Source: Pseudomonas frederiksbergensis | Lineage (GTDB): Bacteria > Pseudomonadota > Gammaproteobacteria > Pseudomonadales > Pseudomonadaceae | Assembly (NCBI RefSeq): GCF_001874645.1 | Contig: NZ_CP017886.1 | Span: 2,604,001-2,668,000, forward strand | Direction: 5' to 3' | Length of the DNA: 64,000 nt | Part shown: one piece after another, positions 23,578 to 33,424 of the stretch | Layout: each line of letters begins with the position of its first letter | How positions within the stretch are numbered: position 1 is the stretch's first letter | Made by a program: the position numbers and the translations under genes | The notes under the pieces: generated by a model | What the model saw: only the letters and a program-made list of their open reading frames with translations | What the model was told of the DNA's origin: nothing | The model's database searches: none

Positions 23578-24864
23578 TCAAAAGATATTGATCGGGTAAT
23601 CCACAAACACACGTACTTCGTTGCCGCTGACGTTGTAGTCGCTGGATTTCTGCGACACGCGCAGGACCGAACTGCGCACTTTCACGCTCAGGTCTTTGGC
23701 CGGGCCGCTTTGGACCACGTACTTGAACTGGTTGAAGATTTCGCGCTCGGTGCCGCCGGTGCTGGTGGCGGTGGTGATGTTGTCGCCACGCACGTACGCC
23801 ACGTTGTAGGTCAGGCCTGGAACGCCGAAGGCGCCGAAGTCGAGGCCGTAGCCCAGCTGCCAGCTGCGTTCGTCTTCAGCGTTGAAGTCGGACCAGTAGG
23901 AGTTGGCGAGGTAGATGGTGTTGCCACCGTCACCGACACGACTGTGATCGTTCTGGTAGCCGCCGTACGGGTAGCCGAGATTGCTGTCACCGGTGCTGCG
24001 CTGGTGCGCGAGGGTAAACGAGTGCGGGCCGGTGACGTAGGTCGCTGCCAGACTCCAGATTTTGTTGTCCTGGCCTTCCGCGTTTTTAAGTTCGGCGTAC
24101 GACTTGTCCAGCTTGGTCTGGTAGCCGTTGAAGTCCAGGGTCAGGGACTGATCAGTGGCCAGCGGGAACACGTAGTTAAAGTTCACGTACTGTTTCTTCA
24201 GAACATCTTCAACGTTGGAAGCGTAGAACGCACCTTTGAACTGTTCGGTGAACTGGTAGCTACCGCCCAATACGTTAATCGACTTCAGACCACCGCTGTC
24301 ACGACCTTCGGCGCTCTTGCGCGACTCGGCGGTGAAACGGCCAGCGTTCAGCTCCAGGCCTTTGATCTCCTTGGAGGTGATCAAGGTGCCGGTGTAGCTT
24401 TCAGGCAGCAGACGGGCGTTGTCGTAGTTCAACACCGGCAGTGCCGGCATCTGGTCGCCGTAGGTCAGCACGGTGTTGGACAGACGGAATTTTACCGCCG
24501 CGCCAGCCTTGGACAGGTCATCGGCTGCTTCGCCGCTGTCGCCTTGCTTGAAGAAGTCGATACCACCGGCGCCGCTACGGCCCTTGCCGCCATCAAGGCG
24601 CAGGGCGTACAGACCGAAGGCATCAACGCCGACACCCACGGTGCCTTGGGTGAAACCCGAGGAGAAGGTGCCGATGGCAGCCTGGCCCCACTCGGCCTTG
24701 TCTGGGTTACCGTCCTTGTAATCGCGATTGATGTAGGCGTTGCGCAACAGCACTTTCAGGCTGCTGTCTTCAACAAAACCCTTGGCCTGCGCCTGGTCGT
24801 TAGCCATGGCTTGAGTGGCGCTAAAAATCCCCAGAGCGATCAGACCGATCCGCTTGTTCAACAT
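23578..24864 (-). CDS. OprD-family outer-membrane porin
   Basis: Start at ATG 24864 gives 428 residues with a 21-residue signal peptide (MLNKRIGLIALGIFSATQAMA, cut after AMA). Family features are FVEDSSLKVLLRNAYINRD, GWGQ-like EWGQAAIGTFSSGFTQGTVG, FGLYALRLDGG, and the terminal strand YPINIF ending in Phe, needed for BAM assembly. OprD-type porins form narrow 18-strand channels for basic amino acids, peptides or aromatic acids; the substrate cannot be assigned, though agmatine genes lie 2 kb away. Terminators on both sides. Confidence 0.9.
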   Translation of the reverse strand: MLNKRIGLIALGIFSATQAMANDQAQAKGFVEDSSLKVLLRNAYINRDYKDGNPDKAEWGQAAIGTFSSGFTQGTVGVGVDAFGLYALRLDGGKGRSGAGGIDFFKQGDSGEAADDLSKAGAAVKFRLSNTVLTYGDQMPALPVLNYDNARLLPESYTGTLITSKEIKGLELNAGRFTAESRKSAEGRDSGGLKSINVLGGSYQFTEQFKGAFYASNVEDVLKKQYVNFNYVFPLATDQSLTLDFNGYQTKLDKSYAELKNAEGQDNKIWSLAATYVTGPHSFTLAHQRSTGDSNLGYPYGGYQNDHSRVGDGGNTIYLANSYWSDFNAEDERSWQLGYGLDFGAFGVPGLTYNVAYVRGDNITTATSTGGTEREIFNQFKYVVQSGPAKDLSVKVRSSVLRVSQKSSDYNVSGNEVRVFVDYPINIF

Positions 24865-24942
24865 GTTATTTTCCTTATTACGGGTTGATACGCGCTGTGA
24901 CCGCTGGCTGAAATGGCTGCTAGTGCGCTCTTTTTTCATTCC

Positions 24943-24982
24943 AAAAAAAAAGGCCCGCCCACGCAAAAGCGAGGCAGGCCCT
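24943..24982 (-). terminator. Terminator after the SnoaL-like gene
   Basis: On the minus strand GGGCCTGCCTCGC, TTTT, GCGTGGGCGGGCC (imperfect stem) and nine T. It separates the SnoaL-like gene from the porin gene. Confidence 0.75.
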
Positions 24983-25100
24983 TATTATTTTTTGAAGTCG
25001 TGGCGGTTGGCCACAGGCGTTGGGGCGAATCCTAGCCGCGCCCCTAACCATGTGTCAATTTCGTGAATCGTCTGTAATTAGGCGAAAATCGTCTAAGATC

Positions 25101-25496
25101 TTACTGGTCAGCGATCGCCATTTGCACCGTATGGCTGTCCACGAATTGCTCGAAATGGGTGACTTTGCCGTTCGCCAGAGTCCACAAATGCGCGACCCTG
25201 GCGTTCATCGCACGGCCCGTGGCCTTGTAGATTCCACTGTAATTTCCGTAGGCAAATACCTTGTCGCCCTGCGCGACATAGCTCTCGACCTTGAACTGAA
25301 AATTTTCCCATTCAGTGCCCAGACGCGTGAAGACATTCTCGACGATGGCGTCGAAACCGACGTACGTCCCTGCATACGGAAACCCTGCAGCTTCGGTCCA
25401 GTGTGCATCGGCGGCTAACGCTGCGGCGGTGTTGCGCGCGTTCTCCTGGGAGTTGGCACCTTCGTAGGTACTTTTGATCACGCTCAGGTTACCCAT
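25101..25496 (-). CDS. SnoaL/NTF2-like fold protein
   Basis: 131 residues. The cone-shaped NTF2 fold is indicated by an N-terminal helix (VIKSTYEGANSQENARNTAAALA), HWTEAAGFPYAGTYVGFDAI, and strands VESYVAQGDKVFAYGNY and ARVAHLWTLANGKVTHFEQFVDS (split for reading). The residues His/Asp around the pocket resemble ketosteroid-isomerase-like proteins. Ligand unknown. Adjacent to a DsbA-like gene on the same strand 27 bases away, probably co-transcribed. Confidence 0.8.
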   Translation of the reverse strand: MGNLSVIKSTYEGANSQENARNTAAALAADAHWTEAAGFPYAGTYVGFDAIVENVFTRLGTEWENFQFKVESYVAQGDKVFAYGNYSGIYKATGRAMNARVAHLWTLANGKVTHFEQFVDSHTVQMAIADQ

Positions 25497-25523
25497 GGGT
25501 CGCTCCGCGTAGAGTGAGTGAAA

Positions 25524-26219
25524 TCAGTGAGTACAACCGTCCAGGCCACAGGCTTGAACCGGGGAAGAAGATTCGCTCACCTGGGTGGCGACCGATTGGC
25601 TCAACCAGGCTGCAAAAGCTTCAGGTTTGCCGAGCCATGGGCTGATGTCGACCAAGGTGAATTGACCGTCCTGTTCCAGCGCCAGTGTCGGGAAGCCCTG
25701 GCCGCCAACTTGTGCCAATAGAGCGCGGCTTTTCTTGATGTGGTCCTGGGTTTCGTTCGCTAATGCGTCCTTGAACTCGCGCTTGAAGGATTCTGCTTCC
25801 ATGCCAATCGATACGGCGAGTTCCAGCAACGCTGCCTCATCGGCAATCCGCCGACCTTCCACGTAGTGCGCGCTCTGCAAACGCCCCAGCAGTTCCAGCC
25901 CGCGTCCGGCGAGTTGTTCCGCGGCCAGCACGGCAGCAATCGGCGGCGCAGAGTCAAACACTGCCGTGTGATCGCGCAACAGGCCTTCGAAATACGCCTC
26001 ACCGAATGGCTGCCCGGTGTACTCGGCGATGCGTCGGTCGTGAGGCATCACGTAATCGCGCAGTTGAGGCGAAACCGTCTGGCGGTTAGCGCCAGTCATC
26101 ATGCCGCCAGCATGGGCGATCACCGGCAAAACTGCCTGTGCCGCTTGCACCAAAGGCTTGGCACCGTAGCACCAGCCGCACAATGGATCGTAGATGTAAT
26201 GAAGGGTCGCGGCAGACAT
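25524..26219 (-). CDS. DsbA/FrnE-family thioredoxin-fold oxidoreductase
   Basis: ATG 26219 with GGAGC upstream gives 231 residues; five extra residues are possible from an earlier ATG. The redox centre is DPLCGWCYGAKPL near residue 10 (CGWC), followed by the helical insert of the DsbA/FrnE type and the cis-proline loop GGQGFPTLAL near residue 172. No signal peptide, so a cytoplasmic oxidoreductase like FrnE or 2-hydroxychromene isomerase relatives. A Cys-rich tail (ACGLDGCTH) is unusual and might add a metal or disulfide site. Confidence 0.85.
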   Translation of the reverse strand: MSAATLHYIYDPLCGWCYGAKPLVQAAQAVLPVIAHAGGMMTGANRQTVSPQLRDYVMPHDRRIAEYTGQPFGEAYFEGLLRDHTAVFDSAPPIAAVLAAEQLAGRGLELLGRLQSAHYVEGRRIADEAALLELAVSIGMEAESFKREFKDALANETQDHIKKSRALLAQVGGQGFPTLALEQDGQFTLVDISPWLGKPEAFAAWLSQSVATQVSESSSPVQACGLDGCTH

Positions 26220-26383
26220 GGAAAGCTCCAGCAAAGTCGTAGGAATTCGATGCCGGCAGACTATTCCTCTGACGAAGAGAGAAAAACGCCGTAATGGCTT
26301 TTAGTCTGTTTCGCAGATCGGTCGAATGGCCCGTTTGAGCCACTGAAGGCGGGAACAATCCGGACCCCGCCGTTTTTAAGGGC

Positions 26384-26413
26384 AAAAAAAAGCGCTGCCA
26401 TCCGGGCAGCGCT
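26384..26413 (-). terminator. Terminator after a small hypothetical gene
   Basis: AGCGCTGCC and GGCAGCGCT enclose CGGAT and are followed on the minus strand by seven T, 19 bases beyond the stop of the 66-residue gene. It supports that gene as real. Confidence 0.8.
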
Positions 26414-26431
26414 TTACCAATCCTTTGCTTT

Positions 26432-26632
26432 CTATCCTTCTATCACATCCCACAAGGCTTCAAGTTCTGCCTCACTGAATAAACCAGCGGGATAACGCTC
26501 GATCATCATCCTGCGCGGGTCAGGATCTCTGACCTGTCGCGTTCCGTTGGATTTCAACCATTGCGCCAGCACCTGAAGCGATTCGCCATTCATTGCCAAG
26601 GGATGCGATGTCCGCTCGCTGACCATATTCAT
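26432..26632 (-). CDS. Small hypothetical protein
   Basis: 66 residues (64 if the third-codon ATG is used). Sequence: a Leu-rich helix ESLQVLAQWLKSNGTRQVRD, then DPRRMMIERYPAGLFSEAEL and an acidic end. Not recognised. The immediate terminator and plausible start argue for expression. Cytoplasmic, no Cys. Confidence 0.6.
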   Translation of the reverse strand: MNMVSERTSHPLAMNGESLQVLAQWLKSNGTRQVRDPDPRRMMIERYPAGLFSEAELEALWDVIEG

Positions 26633-26773
26633 TTCCGGCGCTCTCTCCTGGTTTGTGAGCGGCTAACTTATCCAAGGTTCATGACAGAACAACACCGTTC
26701 TACATTCCCGAGAATTGCTCTCAAGCAGATACAAGAGCTATGCCAAAGTGACTGCCCGGCCGACCTGTGGATG

Positions 26774-26807
26774 AAAAAAAACCCGCAGTCCATAGGAGCT
26801 GCGGGTT
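26774..26807 (-). terminator. Terminator of the aguB-aguA operon
   Basis: AACCCGCAG/CTGCGGGTT stem with ten-base loop, then seven T on the minus strand, about 70 bases past the aguA stop. Confidence 0.8.
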
Positions 26808-26878
26808 AGATAGGGGTCACTCGAAAAAACCGGGTCTAGCCCGAATCAATCATGTACCACCGATTGTTACAACTCCAC

Positions 26879-27985
26879 TCAACCTTTGTGCGGTGCTGGC
26901 TGTTGTTGGGTAAGGCAATGGATATTGCCGCCACCCAGTAACAGTTCACGCCCCGGTACCATCACCACTTCGTGCTGCGGGAACAGGTTCTGGAGGATTT
27001 CCTTGGCTTGCGCGTCCAGCGGATCGTCAAAGCTCGGCGCAATGATGCCGCCGTTGACGATCAGGAAGTTCACGTAGGAACCAGCCAGGCGCACTGAAGG
27101 GTTACGTTCCTGAGTACCGTCCACCGGGTCGACACCTGCGCACTCTTCCTCGGTCGCATAAAGCGGCCCCGGAATCGGCATTTTGTGCACCGTAAATGGA
27201 CGGCCCTTGGCGTCTTTGCTGCCTTGCAGCACCTTCATCGCGGCCTGACAACGCGGGTAGTTCGGGTCCTGCGGATCGTCGGTCCAGGCCAACAGCACTT
27301 CACCGGGACGCACATAGCAGCAGAAGTTATCCACATGACCGTCAGTTTCGTCGTTGAACAAACCGTCCGGCAGCCAGATGATTTTATCCACAGCCAGTTG
27401 TGCGCTGAGCACCGCTTCAATGTCGGCACGGTTCATGTGCGGATTGCGATTGCGATTCAACAGGCACTCTTCAGTAGTGATCAGCGTGCCTTCGCCGTCG
27501 ACGTGTATCGAACCGCCTTCGAGCACGAAGCCCTCGGTGCGGTAACGCGGGCTGCGCTCGATCTCGAGGATCTTGCCAGCCACTTGCGAGTCACGATTCC
27601 ACGGCGAATACAGACCGCCATCGAAGCCGCCCCAAGCGTTGAAGTCCCAGTCGACACCACGGACTTCGCCGCTGTGGTTGATGACGAACGTCGGGCCGGT
27701 ATCACGGACCCAGGCGTCGTCGCTGGACATCTCGACGAGGCGAATATTCGGCACGTCCAGACGCGCTCGGGCGTTTTCGTACTGGGCTGCCGATACGGCA
27801 ACGGTCACCGGTTCAAAACGCGCGATGGCCTTGGCCACCGCAACGTGAGCGGCTTGCGCCGGCTTGCCACCCAGGCGCCAGTTGTCCGGGCGCTCCGGCC
27901 AGACCATCCAGGCCTGGGTTTGGGTCGCCCACTCGGCGGGCATGTAAAAACCGTCGGCGCGGGGTGTGCTGTGCAAAGTGGTCAT
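26879..27985 (-). CDS. aguA: Agmatine deiminase
   Basis: Hydrolyses agmatine to N-carbamoylputrescine and ammonia, the first step of arginine-decarboxylase-derived putrescine synthesis. 368 residues, the usual length. Peptidyl-arginine-deiminase-fold features: [18 protein letters not shown] at the start, the [13 protein letters not shown] and NAWGG blocks, [11 protein letters not shown] (catalytic His and Asp), and the nucleophile C357 in [13 protein letters not shown]. It follows aguB after five bases. Confidence 0.96.
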   Translation of the reverse strand: MTTLHSTPRADGFYMPAEWATQTQAWMVWPERPDNWRLGGKPAQAAHVAVAKAIARFEPVTVAVSAAQYENARARLDVPNIRLVEMSSDDAWVRDTGPTFVINHSGEVRGVDWDFNAWGGFDGGLYSPWNRDSQVAGKILEIERSPRYRTEGFVLEGGSIHVDGEGTLITTEECLLNRNRNPHMNRADIEAVLSAQLAVDKIIWLPDGLFNDETDGHVDNFCCYVRPGEVLLAWTDDPQDPNYPRCQAAMKVLQGSKDAKGRPFTVHKMPIPGPLYATEEECAGVDPVDGTQERNPSVRLAGSYVNFLIVNGGIIAPSFDDPLDAQAKEILQNLFPQHEVVMVPGRELLLGGGNIHCLTQQQPAPHKG

Positions 27986-27990
27986 GGCGA

Positions 27991-28869
27991 TCAGGACTCC
28001 AGGGAACCGTCGAGGGTTTTAATTGCGCCGTACAGGTCCGGGCGACGATCACGGAACGAACCCCAGGCACTGCGGATGTGCTCCAGCTCGTCGAGGTCGA
28101 AACTCTGAACCAGTACGCCTTCTTCGGTTTCATTGAGCTCCTGGACTTTCTCGCCGAACGGGTTGGCGATGAACGACGAGCCGTAGAAGGTGATGTCGTA
28201 GCCATCCTGCTCTTCATTGCCGATGCGGTTGCTGGCGATCAGCGGCATCAGGTTAGCGCCGGCATGACCTTGCTGAACACGCTGCCAGTGGTCACGGGAC
28301 GAAATGGTCTTGTCGTGCGGTTCGCTGCCGATGGCGGTTGGGTAGAACAGGATTTCCGCGCCTTGCAACGCCATGCTGCGGGCGCACTCCGGGAACCACT
28401 GATCCCAGCAAATGCCCACACCGATTTTCGCGTAACGGGTGTTCCAGACTTTGAAGCCGGTATCGCCCGGGTTGAAGTAGTACTTTTCGTGGTAGCCAGG
28501 ACCGTCCGGGATGTGGCTTTTACGATAAATTCCGAGGTTGCTGCCATCGGCATCGATGATTGCGATGCTGTTGAAGCGTGCGCGGCCTGCCAGTTCGAAG
28601 AAGCTGATCGGCAGTACGACTTGCAGTTCTTTGGCAACCTTCTGGAAATGCTTGATGGCCACGTTGTCTTCAACCGAAGTGGCCAATTGCAGGTAGTCCG
28701 GGTTCGGCTTCTGGCAGAAGTACGGGCTCTCGAACAATTCCTGAATCAGGATGATCTGCGCGCCTTTGGCCGCGGCCTCACGGACCAGCTTCTCAGCGGT
28801 CTCGATGTTGGCTTCCAGGTCCCAGGAACAAGCCATCTGGGTAGCGGCGACAGTAACGATACGGCTCAT
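27991..28869 (-). CDS. aguB: N-carbamoylputrescine amidohydrolase
   Basis: Nitrilase-superfamily enzyme completing agmatine degradation to putrescine. 292 residues. The Glu-Lys-Cys triad is seen in [13 protein letters not shown] (Glu), [18 protein letters not shown] (Lys) and [16 protein letters not shown] (Cys). Length and motifs match AguB. First gene of the aguBA unit; its promoter should lie in the 250 bases to the right. No aguR repressor gene is adjacent. Confidence 0.96.
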   Translation of the reverse strand: MSRIVTVAATQMACSWDLEANIETAEKLVREAAAKGAQIILIQELFESPYFCQKPNPDYLQLATSVEDNVAIKHFQKVAKELQVVLPISFFELAGRARFNSIAIIDADGSNLGIYRKSHIPDGPGYHEKYYFNPGDTGFKVWNTRYAKIGVGICWDQWFPECARSMALQGAEILFYPTAIGSEPHDKTISSRDHWQRVQQGHAGANLMPLIASNRIGNEEQDGYDITFYGSSFIANPFGEKVQELNETEEGVLVQSFDLDELEHIRSAWGSFRDRRPDLYGAIKTLDGSLES

Positions 28870-29070
28870 GAATCATCTCCCGGGCGGGTTCAGAGGGTCG
28901 ATTGTGGCATCGACCGATGACAGAAATGGGAACGGCCAGGCGTGGTGACCCACGTCGTGGCGTTAGCCGACTTTATAACCGATAAAAATCGGCTTTTAAA
29001 GCAATAAAACCTAATTTCGTCTAAATATTTTTATTTAATCCCGATAAGAATCCGGATTAAGGCGTTGATT

Positions 29071-29102
29071 GATCGTTCCCACGCTCCCGCGTGGGAACGA
29101 TC
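29071..29102. repeat. Intergenic inverted repeat (GATCGTTCCCACGC type)
   Basis: Perfect 14-base arms 29071-29084 and 29089-29102 around TCCC. The same core, with two changes, recurs at 52260-52290. Such elements are common between convergent genes in P. fluorescens; here it lies just past the aminotransferase fusion stop and may act as its terminator. Confidence 0.75.
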
Positions 29103-29119
29103 ATCACAGGGGGATGTGT

Positions 29120-32032
29120 TTAGAGGCCTTCGTCCAGCACCTTCGACAGAGTATCGACAAAGAAATCCACGCTGTGTCGCGAGGTCACCATCGGTGGTTT
29201 GATCTTGAGGATGTTCAGGTAATCGCCGGTCGGCTGCATGAAAATTCCCAATTCGCGCAGGCGGTCGCACAACGCCGTGGTTTCTTCCGTGGCCGGTTCC
29301 AGGGTTTCGCGGTTGCGAATCAGCTCCACACCCAGATAGAAGCCGGAACCATGCACCGCGCCCACCAGTGGATAGCGATCGATCAATGCCTCAAGGCGCT
29401 CCTTGAAATATCCGCCAACAACCCGGGCGTTTTCCCAGAGCTTCTCTTCCTTCATCACATCCAGCACCGCCATGCCGATGCGGCAACTGACCGGGCTGCC
29501 GCCAGCCGACGAGAAGAAGTAACCTTCGGCCTCCAGCGCCTCGGCGATTTCTCGTCGGGTAATGACCGCGCCCAATGGCTGGCCGTTACCCATGCCCTTG
29601 GCCATGGTGATGATGTCCGGCACTACACCCTGCTCTTCGAAACCCCAGAAGAACTTGCCCATGCGGCCGTAACCGACCTGCACTTCGTCGGCGATGCACA
29701 CGCCACCCTGGGCACGGACCCGTGCATACACCTGCTTCAAGTAGCCCGGTGGCAACGAGATTCCACCGGCGTTGCCGTACACCGGCTCGCAGATAAAACC
29801 CGCCAATTGCCGCTTCTGCTCGGCAATCTTTGCCAGGTTGTGTTCGACGCTGCGCACATAATCCGGCGCGCTGTCGATGCCACGGAATTCACCACGGTAG
29901 GTGTTTGGCGCCGTCACCGGATGAACCCAGTCCGGACGACTGCTGAGGGCCTTGGGGTTATCGGCGATCGATGTCGACACCGCGTCGGCGGCCACCGACC
30001 AGCCGTGATAGGCCTCAAGCACGCTGAGCATGTCGCGACCGCCGCTGTAGGCCCACGCCAGGCGAATCGCCAGGTCGTTGGCCTCGGTGCCGCTGTTGAC
30101 CAGAAACACCCGATCCATCGAGTCCGGTGCCAGCGCCAGCAAGCGCTCGGAGAACTCGGCAATGGCCGCGTAGTTGAAACGCGAGTTGGTGTTGAGCAAC
30201 GACCATTGACGGCTGGCCTCGGCCGCCATGCGCGGGTGGCCGTGACCGAGCACTGCCACGTTATTGAGCATGTCCAGATAGGAGCGGCCCTGCATGTCGA
30301 TCAAGTGATTGCGCCAGCCACGCTCGATGCGCGGCGGATCAACGTAATAGTGTTTTTGCGAACGGGCAAAACTCGCGTCGCGTCGCGCCAGCAAGGTGTG
30401 CGAATCAACCTCGGCCTCTGCGTCGCAGGCAAGCCCCAACAATGCTGCGGGCGATGGACACAACGCCTGCCAGGCAGGGGCTCGGGACGGTGAGCAAAAC
30501 AGCGGTGGCTTCAGTTCGGCGCCACGGCTGAGTTGAACCCGCAACGCGCCGCTGACTTCGCCCAGCACCTGCCCTTTGAGCACGGCCGCACCGGCGTGTA
30601 GCGATGGTTTGACACCCCATAGGCGCACGCCCAATTGTGCACTGTCCAGTTGCACGCGGCCATCGGCGCTCAGGTGCACGACACCGGCAAAGGGTGCTTC
30701 AATCGTTGTGCCCTGCGGCACCTGCAAGTCAACGTGCAGCGGGCATGTGTCCGGCTCGACGGCGCTGTCCGGACGCGTCTGCGATAAACGGTATTGCCCA
30801 TAACGACTGGCCGCCAGGCCATGGGCTGCCGCCGCTTCAATCAGCAGACGCTGGTCAATGCCGTCCTGCTCCCAGTTGCCCGCTTCGAAATGCGGACTCA
30901 GGACACCGAGGTCGATCAACGCAAACTCGCGGCCCACCAGGCTCGGCAGCAACGGCGCAAACCCCTGACTGACAATCGCCGGCAACGACTGGCCGACCGC
31001 CGTCAGAATGGCCGCCTCCATCAGTTCAAACGGCACCGAGGTCGCGACGCGGAAGATCTCCCACTCGTGGTTCAGATTATCGCGGCTGTACTGATTCTGC
31101 GGATCAATGCTGACCTGTTGCTCACCGCTGAGCACCAGCACCGCCGCGCGCGCGACGATCAGCGGCCACAGCGCCTGCAACTCTTCGTGCTTCAGTGGAT
31201 TGACCGCGTGGTAAGCCTGCACCGCCGGCAAAATGCACAGCGGATCACCGTCGGCATGGTGCAGCAGCGCGGCGCAGGTCACCGATAGATCGGTAATGCG
31301 CCAGGTACGAATCAGATCGCCAAAATCGATGACACCCTGCAACTGCCAGTGACGTTGCTGATCCCGTTTCCAGACCACGTTGTCATCGGTGATGTCCATG
31401 TGAATCGCCTGCACCGGCAACTTCGCCGCCAGTGGCTGCAAACGCCGTTCGGCCTGTTGCGCGGCCTCGGCGATCAATGCTCGCTGCCGCTCGTCGTTGA
31501 TCACTGGCAGCAAGTGGTTGATCAATGCATTGGCGTGTCGGGCGTCCCACTGCAAGGTACGCTCAAGCCCCGGATGCTCGAACCCGGACAGCGCCAGGTC
31601 CATTTCGCCACAGAGTTGACCGAGGCCGGCAACCAGTTCATGACCAAGGTGTTTGAGGTGCGTCAGCGATTGACCTTCGATGTAGTCAAGCAAGCGCACA
31701 TGCAGTGATTGCCCGGCAAGTTCCAGGGTCAGCAGGTCCTCACCGTTCTTCGCCGGGATCACCCGTGGTACATGCAGTCCGGGCTGCGTGCCCAAGTGTT
31801 TGAGGGCCGCGTGCTGGGCGTGCAGCTCCAGCGCCGCGTAGTCACCACGACAGATTTTGAAGACGAAACGGCCCTGGTCGCTGTCGAGCCGGTAGTTGAG
31901 ATCCTGCTGGCTGCCCAACGACTGCAACGTCCCGCTCAGGCCGTAATGCTCACGCAGCAGCTCCAGCGCTTGCTGCGCGGTGACTTGTGGGCTGGGCAGA
32001 CTGGCGCGGTGAATCAACGTGGCGAGCAACAT
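29120..32032 (-). CDS. Three-domain fusion: APH-type kinase, M23-like middle, class III aminotransferase
   Basis: 970 residues. Residues about 20-330 are an aminoglycoside-phosphotransferase/choline-kinase fold: HMDITDDNVVW (catalytic loop) and GVIDFGDLIRTWRI (metal Asp). Residues about 430-530 resemble a peptidase-M23/lipoyl-like beta domain (GTTIEAPFAGVVHLSADGRV), with no obvious zinc ligands. Residues about 560-970 are a fold-type I class III aminotransferase: VNSGTEANDLA, ADEVQVGYGRMG and ITMAKGMGNGQPLGAV with the PLP lysine. Relatives include ethanolamine-phosphate phospho-lyases, so kinase plus lyase chemistry on an amino-alcohol is a reasonable inference. Beside aguBA on the same strand. 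Confidence 0.85.
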   Translation of the reverse strand: MLLATLIHRASLPSPQVTAQQALELLREHYGLSGTLQSLGSQQDLNYRLDSDQGRFVFKICRGDYAALELHAQHAALKHLGTQPGLHVPRVIPAKNGEDLLTLELAGQSLHVRLLDYIEGQSLTHLKHLGHELVAGLGQLCGEMDLALSGFEHPGLERTLQWDARHANALINHLLPVINDERQRALIAEAAQQAERRLQPLAAKLPVQAIHMDITDDNVVWKRDQQRHWQLQGVIDFGDLIRTWRITDLSVTCAALLHHADGDPLCILPAVQAYHAVNPLKHEELQALWPLIVARAAVLVLSGEQQVSIDPQNQYSRDNLNHEWEIFRVATSVPFELMEAAILTAVGQSLPAIVSQGFAPLLPSLVGREFALIDLGVLSPHFEAGNWEQDGIDQRLLIEAAAAHGLAASRYGQYRLSQTRPDSAVEPDTCPLHVDLQVPQGTTIEAPFAGVVHLSADGRVQLDSAQLGVRLWGVKPSLHAGAAVLKGQVLGEVSGALRVQLSRGAELKPPLFCSPSRAPAWQALCPSPAALLGLACDAEAEVDSHTLLARRDASFARSQKHYYVDPPRIERGWRNHLIDMQGRSYLDMLNNVAVLGHGHPRMAAEASRQWSLLNTNSRFNYAAIAEFSERLLALAPDSMDRVFLVNSGTEANDLAIRLAWAYSGGRDMLSVLEAYHGWSVAADAVSTSIADNPKALSSRPDWVHPVTAPNTYRGEFRGIDSAPDYVRSVEHNLAKIAEQKRQLAGFICEPVYGNAGGISLPPGYLKQVYARVRAQGGVCIADEVQVGYGRMGKFFWGFEEQGVVPDIITMAKGMGNGQPLGAVITRREIAEALEAEGYFFSSAGGSPVSCRIGMAVLDVMKEEKLWENARVVGGYFKERLEALIDRYPLVGAVHGSGFYLGVELIRNRETLEPATEETTALCDRLRELGIFMQPTGDYLNILKIKPPMVTSRHSVDFFVDTLSKVLDEGL

Positions 32033-32248
32033 ACAACGACCCCTGGAATTTTTATAAGGCGTCTATATCGCCACTGCTTACGGCGATACGCAACCCCCTT
32101 ATACCGGCCGGTGATCGGTAAGGGTGGAAGCTTTCAAGCCACGTCACACAGCGGCGAACTTTCCCACGCTGCGCGTCGAACCGGAGGAATGTTCAGCGCT
32201 TTCTCACGTCCCTAGGCTGCCTTCCATGGACAAGGAAGCCCGCCGCAC

Positions 32249-33415
32249 ATGCCAGAACGCTCATACCCCCTGACGTACAAAGAACAACTGCGACGCCGTA
32301 TTTTGCAGCCGCCGCCCTCACCCAACCTGTATCCGCCAATTGCCGATTTGCCGGTGAATCGACCCGCTGACCCCGGCCCCATAAAGCCGCTGGGCTGCGT
32401 CTTCGCCAAGTCCTGCAACCTGCCGGACGGCATCATCAACTACGCCAATCCCTCCGGATTCGTCCCGCTGGATTCGTTGAAGGACTACGGAAACTTTGCC
32501 CTGCTGGGCGGGCGAGAGACCGACAGCTCTGGCGCCTTGCCGCTCAAGAAAATCAGTGGCAGTGCATTGCCAATCGGCCTGGGTGGCCTCGCTCTGGCCG
32601 GGTCATCGGTCAGCGGTGTCACAGCAGCCGGCGGCACTGTTGTCGCCGGCTTGCTAACCGGTCTGGTCGCTTTGCTCTGGCCCTCAGAGCTGGGCGACAG
32701 CGCCCTCTATAGCGAAGAGCAACTGCGCTCGCTTAAACAAGCCAACTCACGGGTGCGCCTGCGCGTCGAGCAACAGGCCGACGGCACCCTCAAGGGTTAC
32801 GGCTTCTACACCGGCAAAAATGCCGACTGGCAAATGATCGACATCATCCAGTTCCAGGCCCGCGGCAGCCAACAAGTAGCAGTGTTCGGCGACGGCCTGG
32901 AACTGATCTGGACGCCAGCTCTCAACCCCGCCGACTCCCTTGGCATCCCGGCCCTCGAAGCCGCGCCGCAAGCGCCGAACATCTGGGTCTATCCTCCGAC
33001 CGAGGCCAGCAACAACATATTGGTCAACCCGATCTACCCGCCGGAGTATCAGGATTTCATCCTGGTGTTTCCTGCGGATTCCGGGGTTAGGCCGCTTTAT
33101 GTGGTGGTGAGTGCGCCCACGAGGAGAGCCCTCAATCCAGATCACGACTACATAGAGGCACCAACAACAGAGGAGATAACCGGCATTCCAGGGCTTAGGC
33201 AAATTCGAGGCAAGACACCTCGACAAGGTGGTGGCGGTGTTCGAGATCGATGGATCGATAGTAAAGGGAGAAAAATATATGAATGGGACTACTGCCATGG
33301 AGAGCTTGAAAAATACCAAGCCAGCGATGGCAGCCACTTAGGCGCGTTTTGTCACATAACAGGCGAACAGCTGAAACCAGCAGACAAGCGCCGAAACATC
33401 AAAAAATTTCTGTGA
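32249..33415 (+). CDS. S-type-pyocin-like protein with colicin E3-type rRNase domain
   Basis: 388 residues; ATG 32249 follows AGGAAG. Residues 1-80 are Pro-rich then GCVFAKSCNLPDGIINY; about 100-145 is a Gly/Ala hydrophobic stretch (GLGGLALAGSSVSGVTAAGG); about 165-290 is the S-type pyocin domain (GYGFYTGKNADWQMIDI, IWVYPPTEASNN, VNPIYPPEYQDFILVFP). Residues about 318-388 match the colicin E3 RNase domain, with RDRW, GRKIYEWD and HGELE and the triad-type D347, H350 and E354, ending KRRNIKKFL. E3-type domains cut 16S rRNA at the decoding site. There is no recognisable receptor-binding domain, and the toxin end is AT-richer than the front. Confidence 0.88.
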   Translation: MPERSYPLTYKEQLRRRILQPPPSPNLYPPIADLPVNRPADPGPIKPLGCVFAKSCNLPDGIINYANPSGFVPLDSLKDYGNFALLGGRETDSSGALPLKKISGSALPIGLGGLALAGSSVSGVTAAGGTVVAGLLTGLVALLWPSELGDSALYSEEQLRSLKQANSRVRLRVEQQADGTLKGYGFYTGKNADWQMIDIIQFQARGSQQVAVFGDGLELIWTPALNPADSLGIPALEAAPQAPNIWVYPPTEASNNILVNPIYPPEYQDFILVFPADSGVRPLYVVVSAPTRRALNPDHDYIEAPTTEEITGIPGLRQIRGKTPRQGGGGVRDRWIDSKGRKIYEWDYCHGELEKYQASDGSHLGAFCHITGEQLKPADKRRNIKKFL

Positions 33416-33424
33416 GATAGAACA

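Noticed and set aside
23548..24888. A 446-codon plus-strand frame opposite the porin gene
   Set aside because: Antisense to an OprD-family gene with signal peptide and terminal Phe; shadow.
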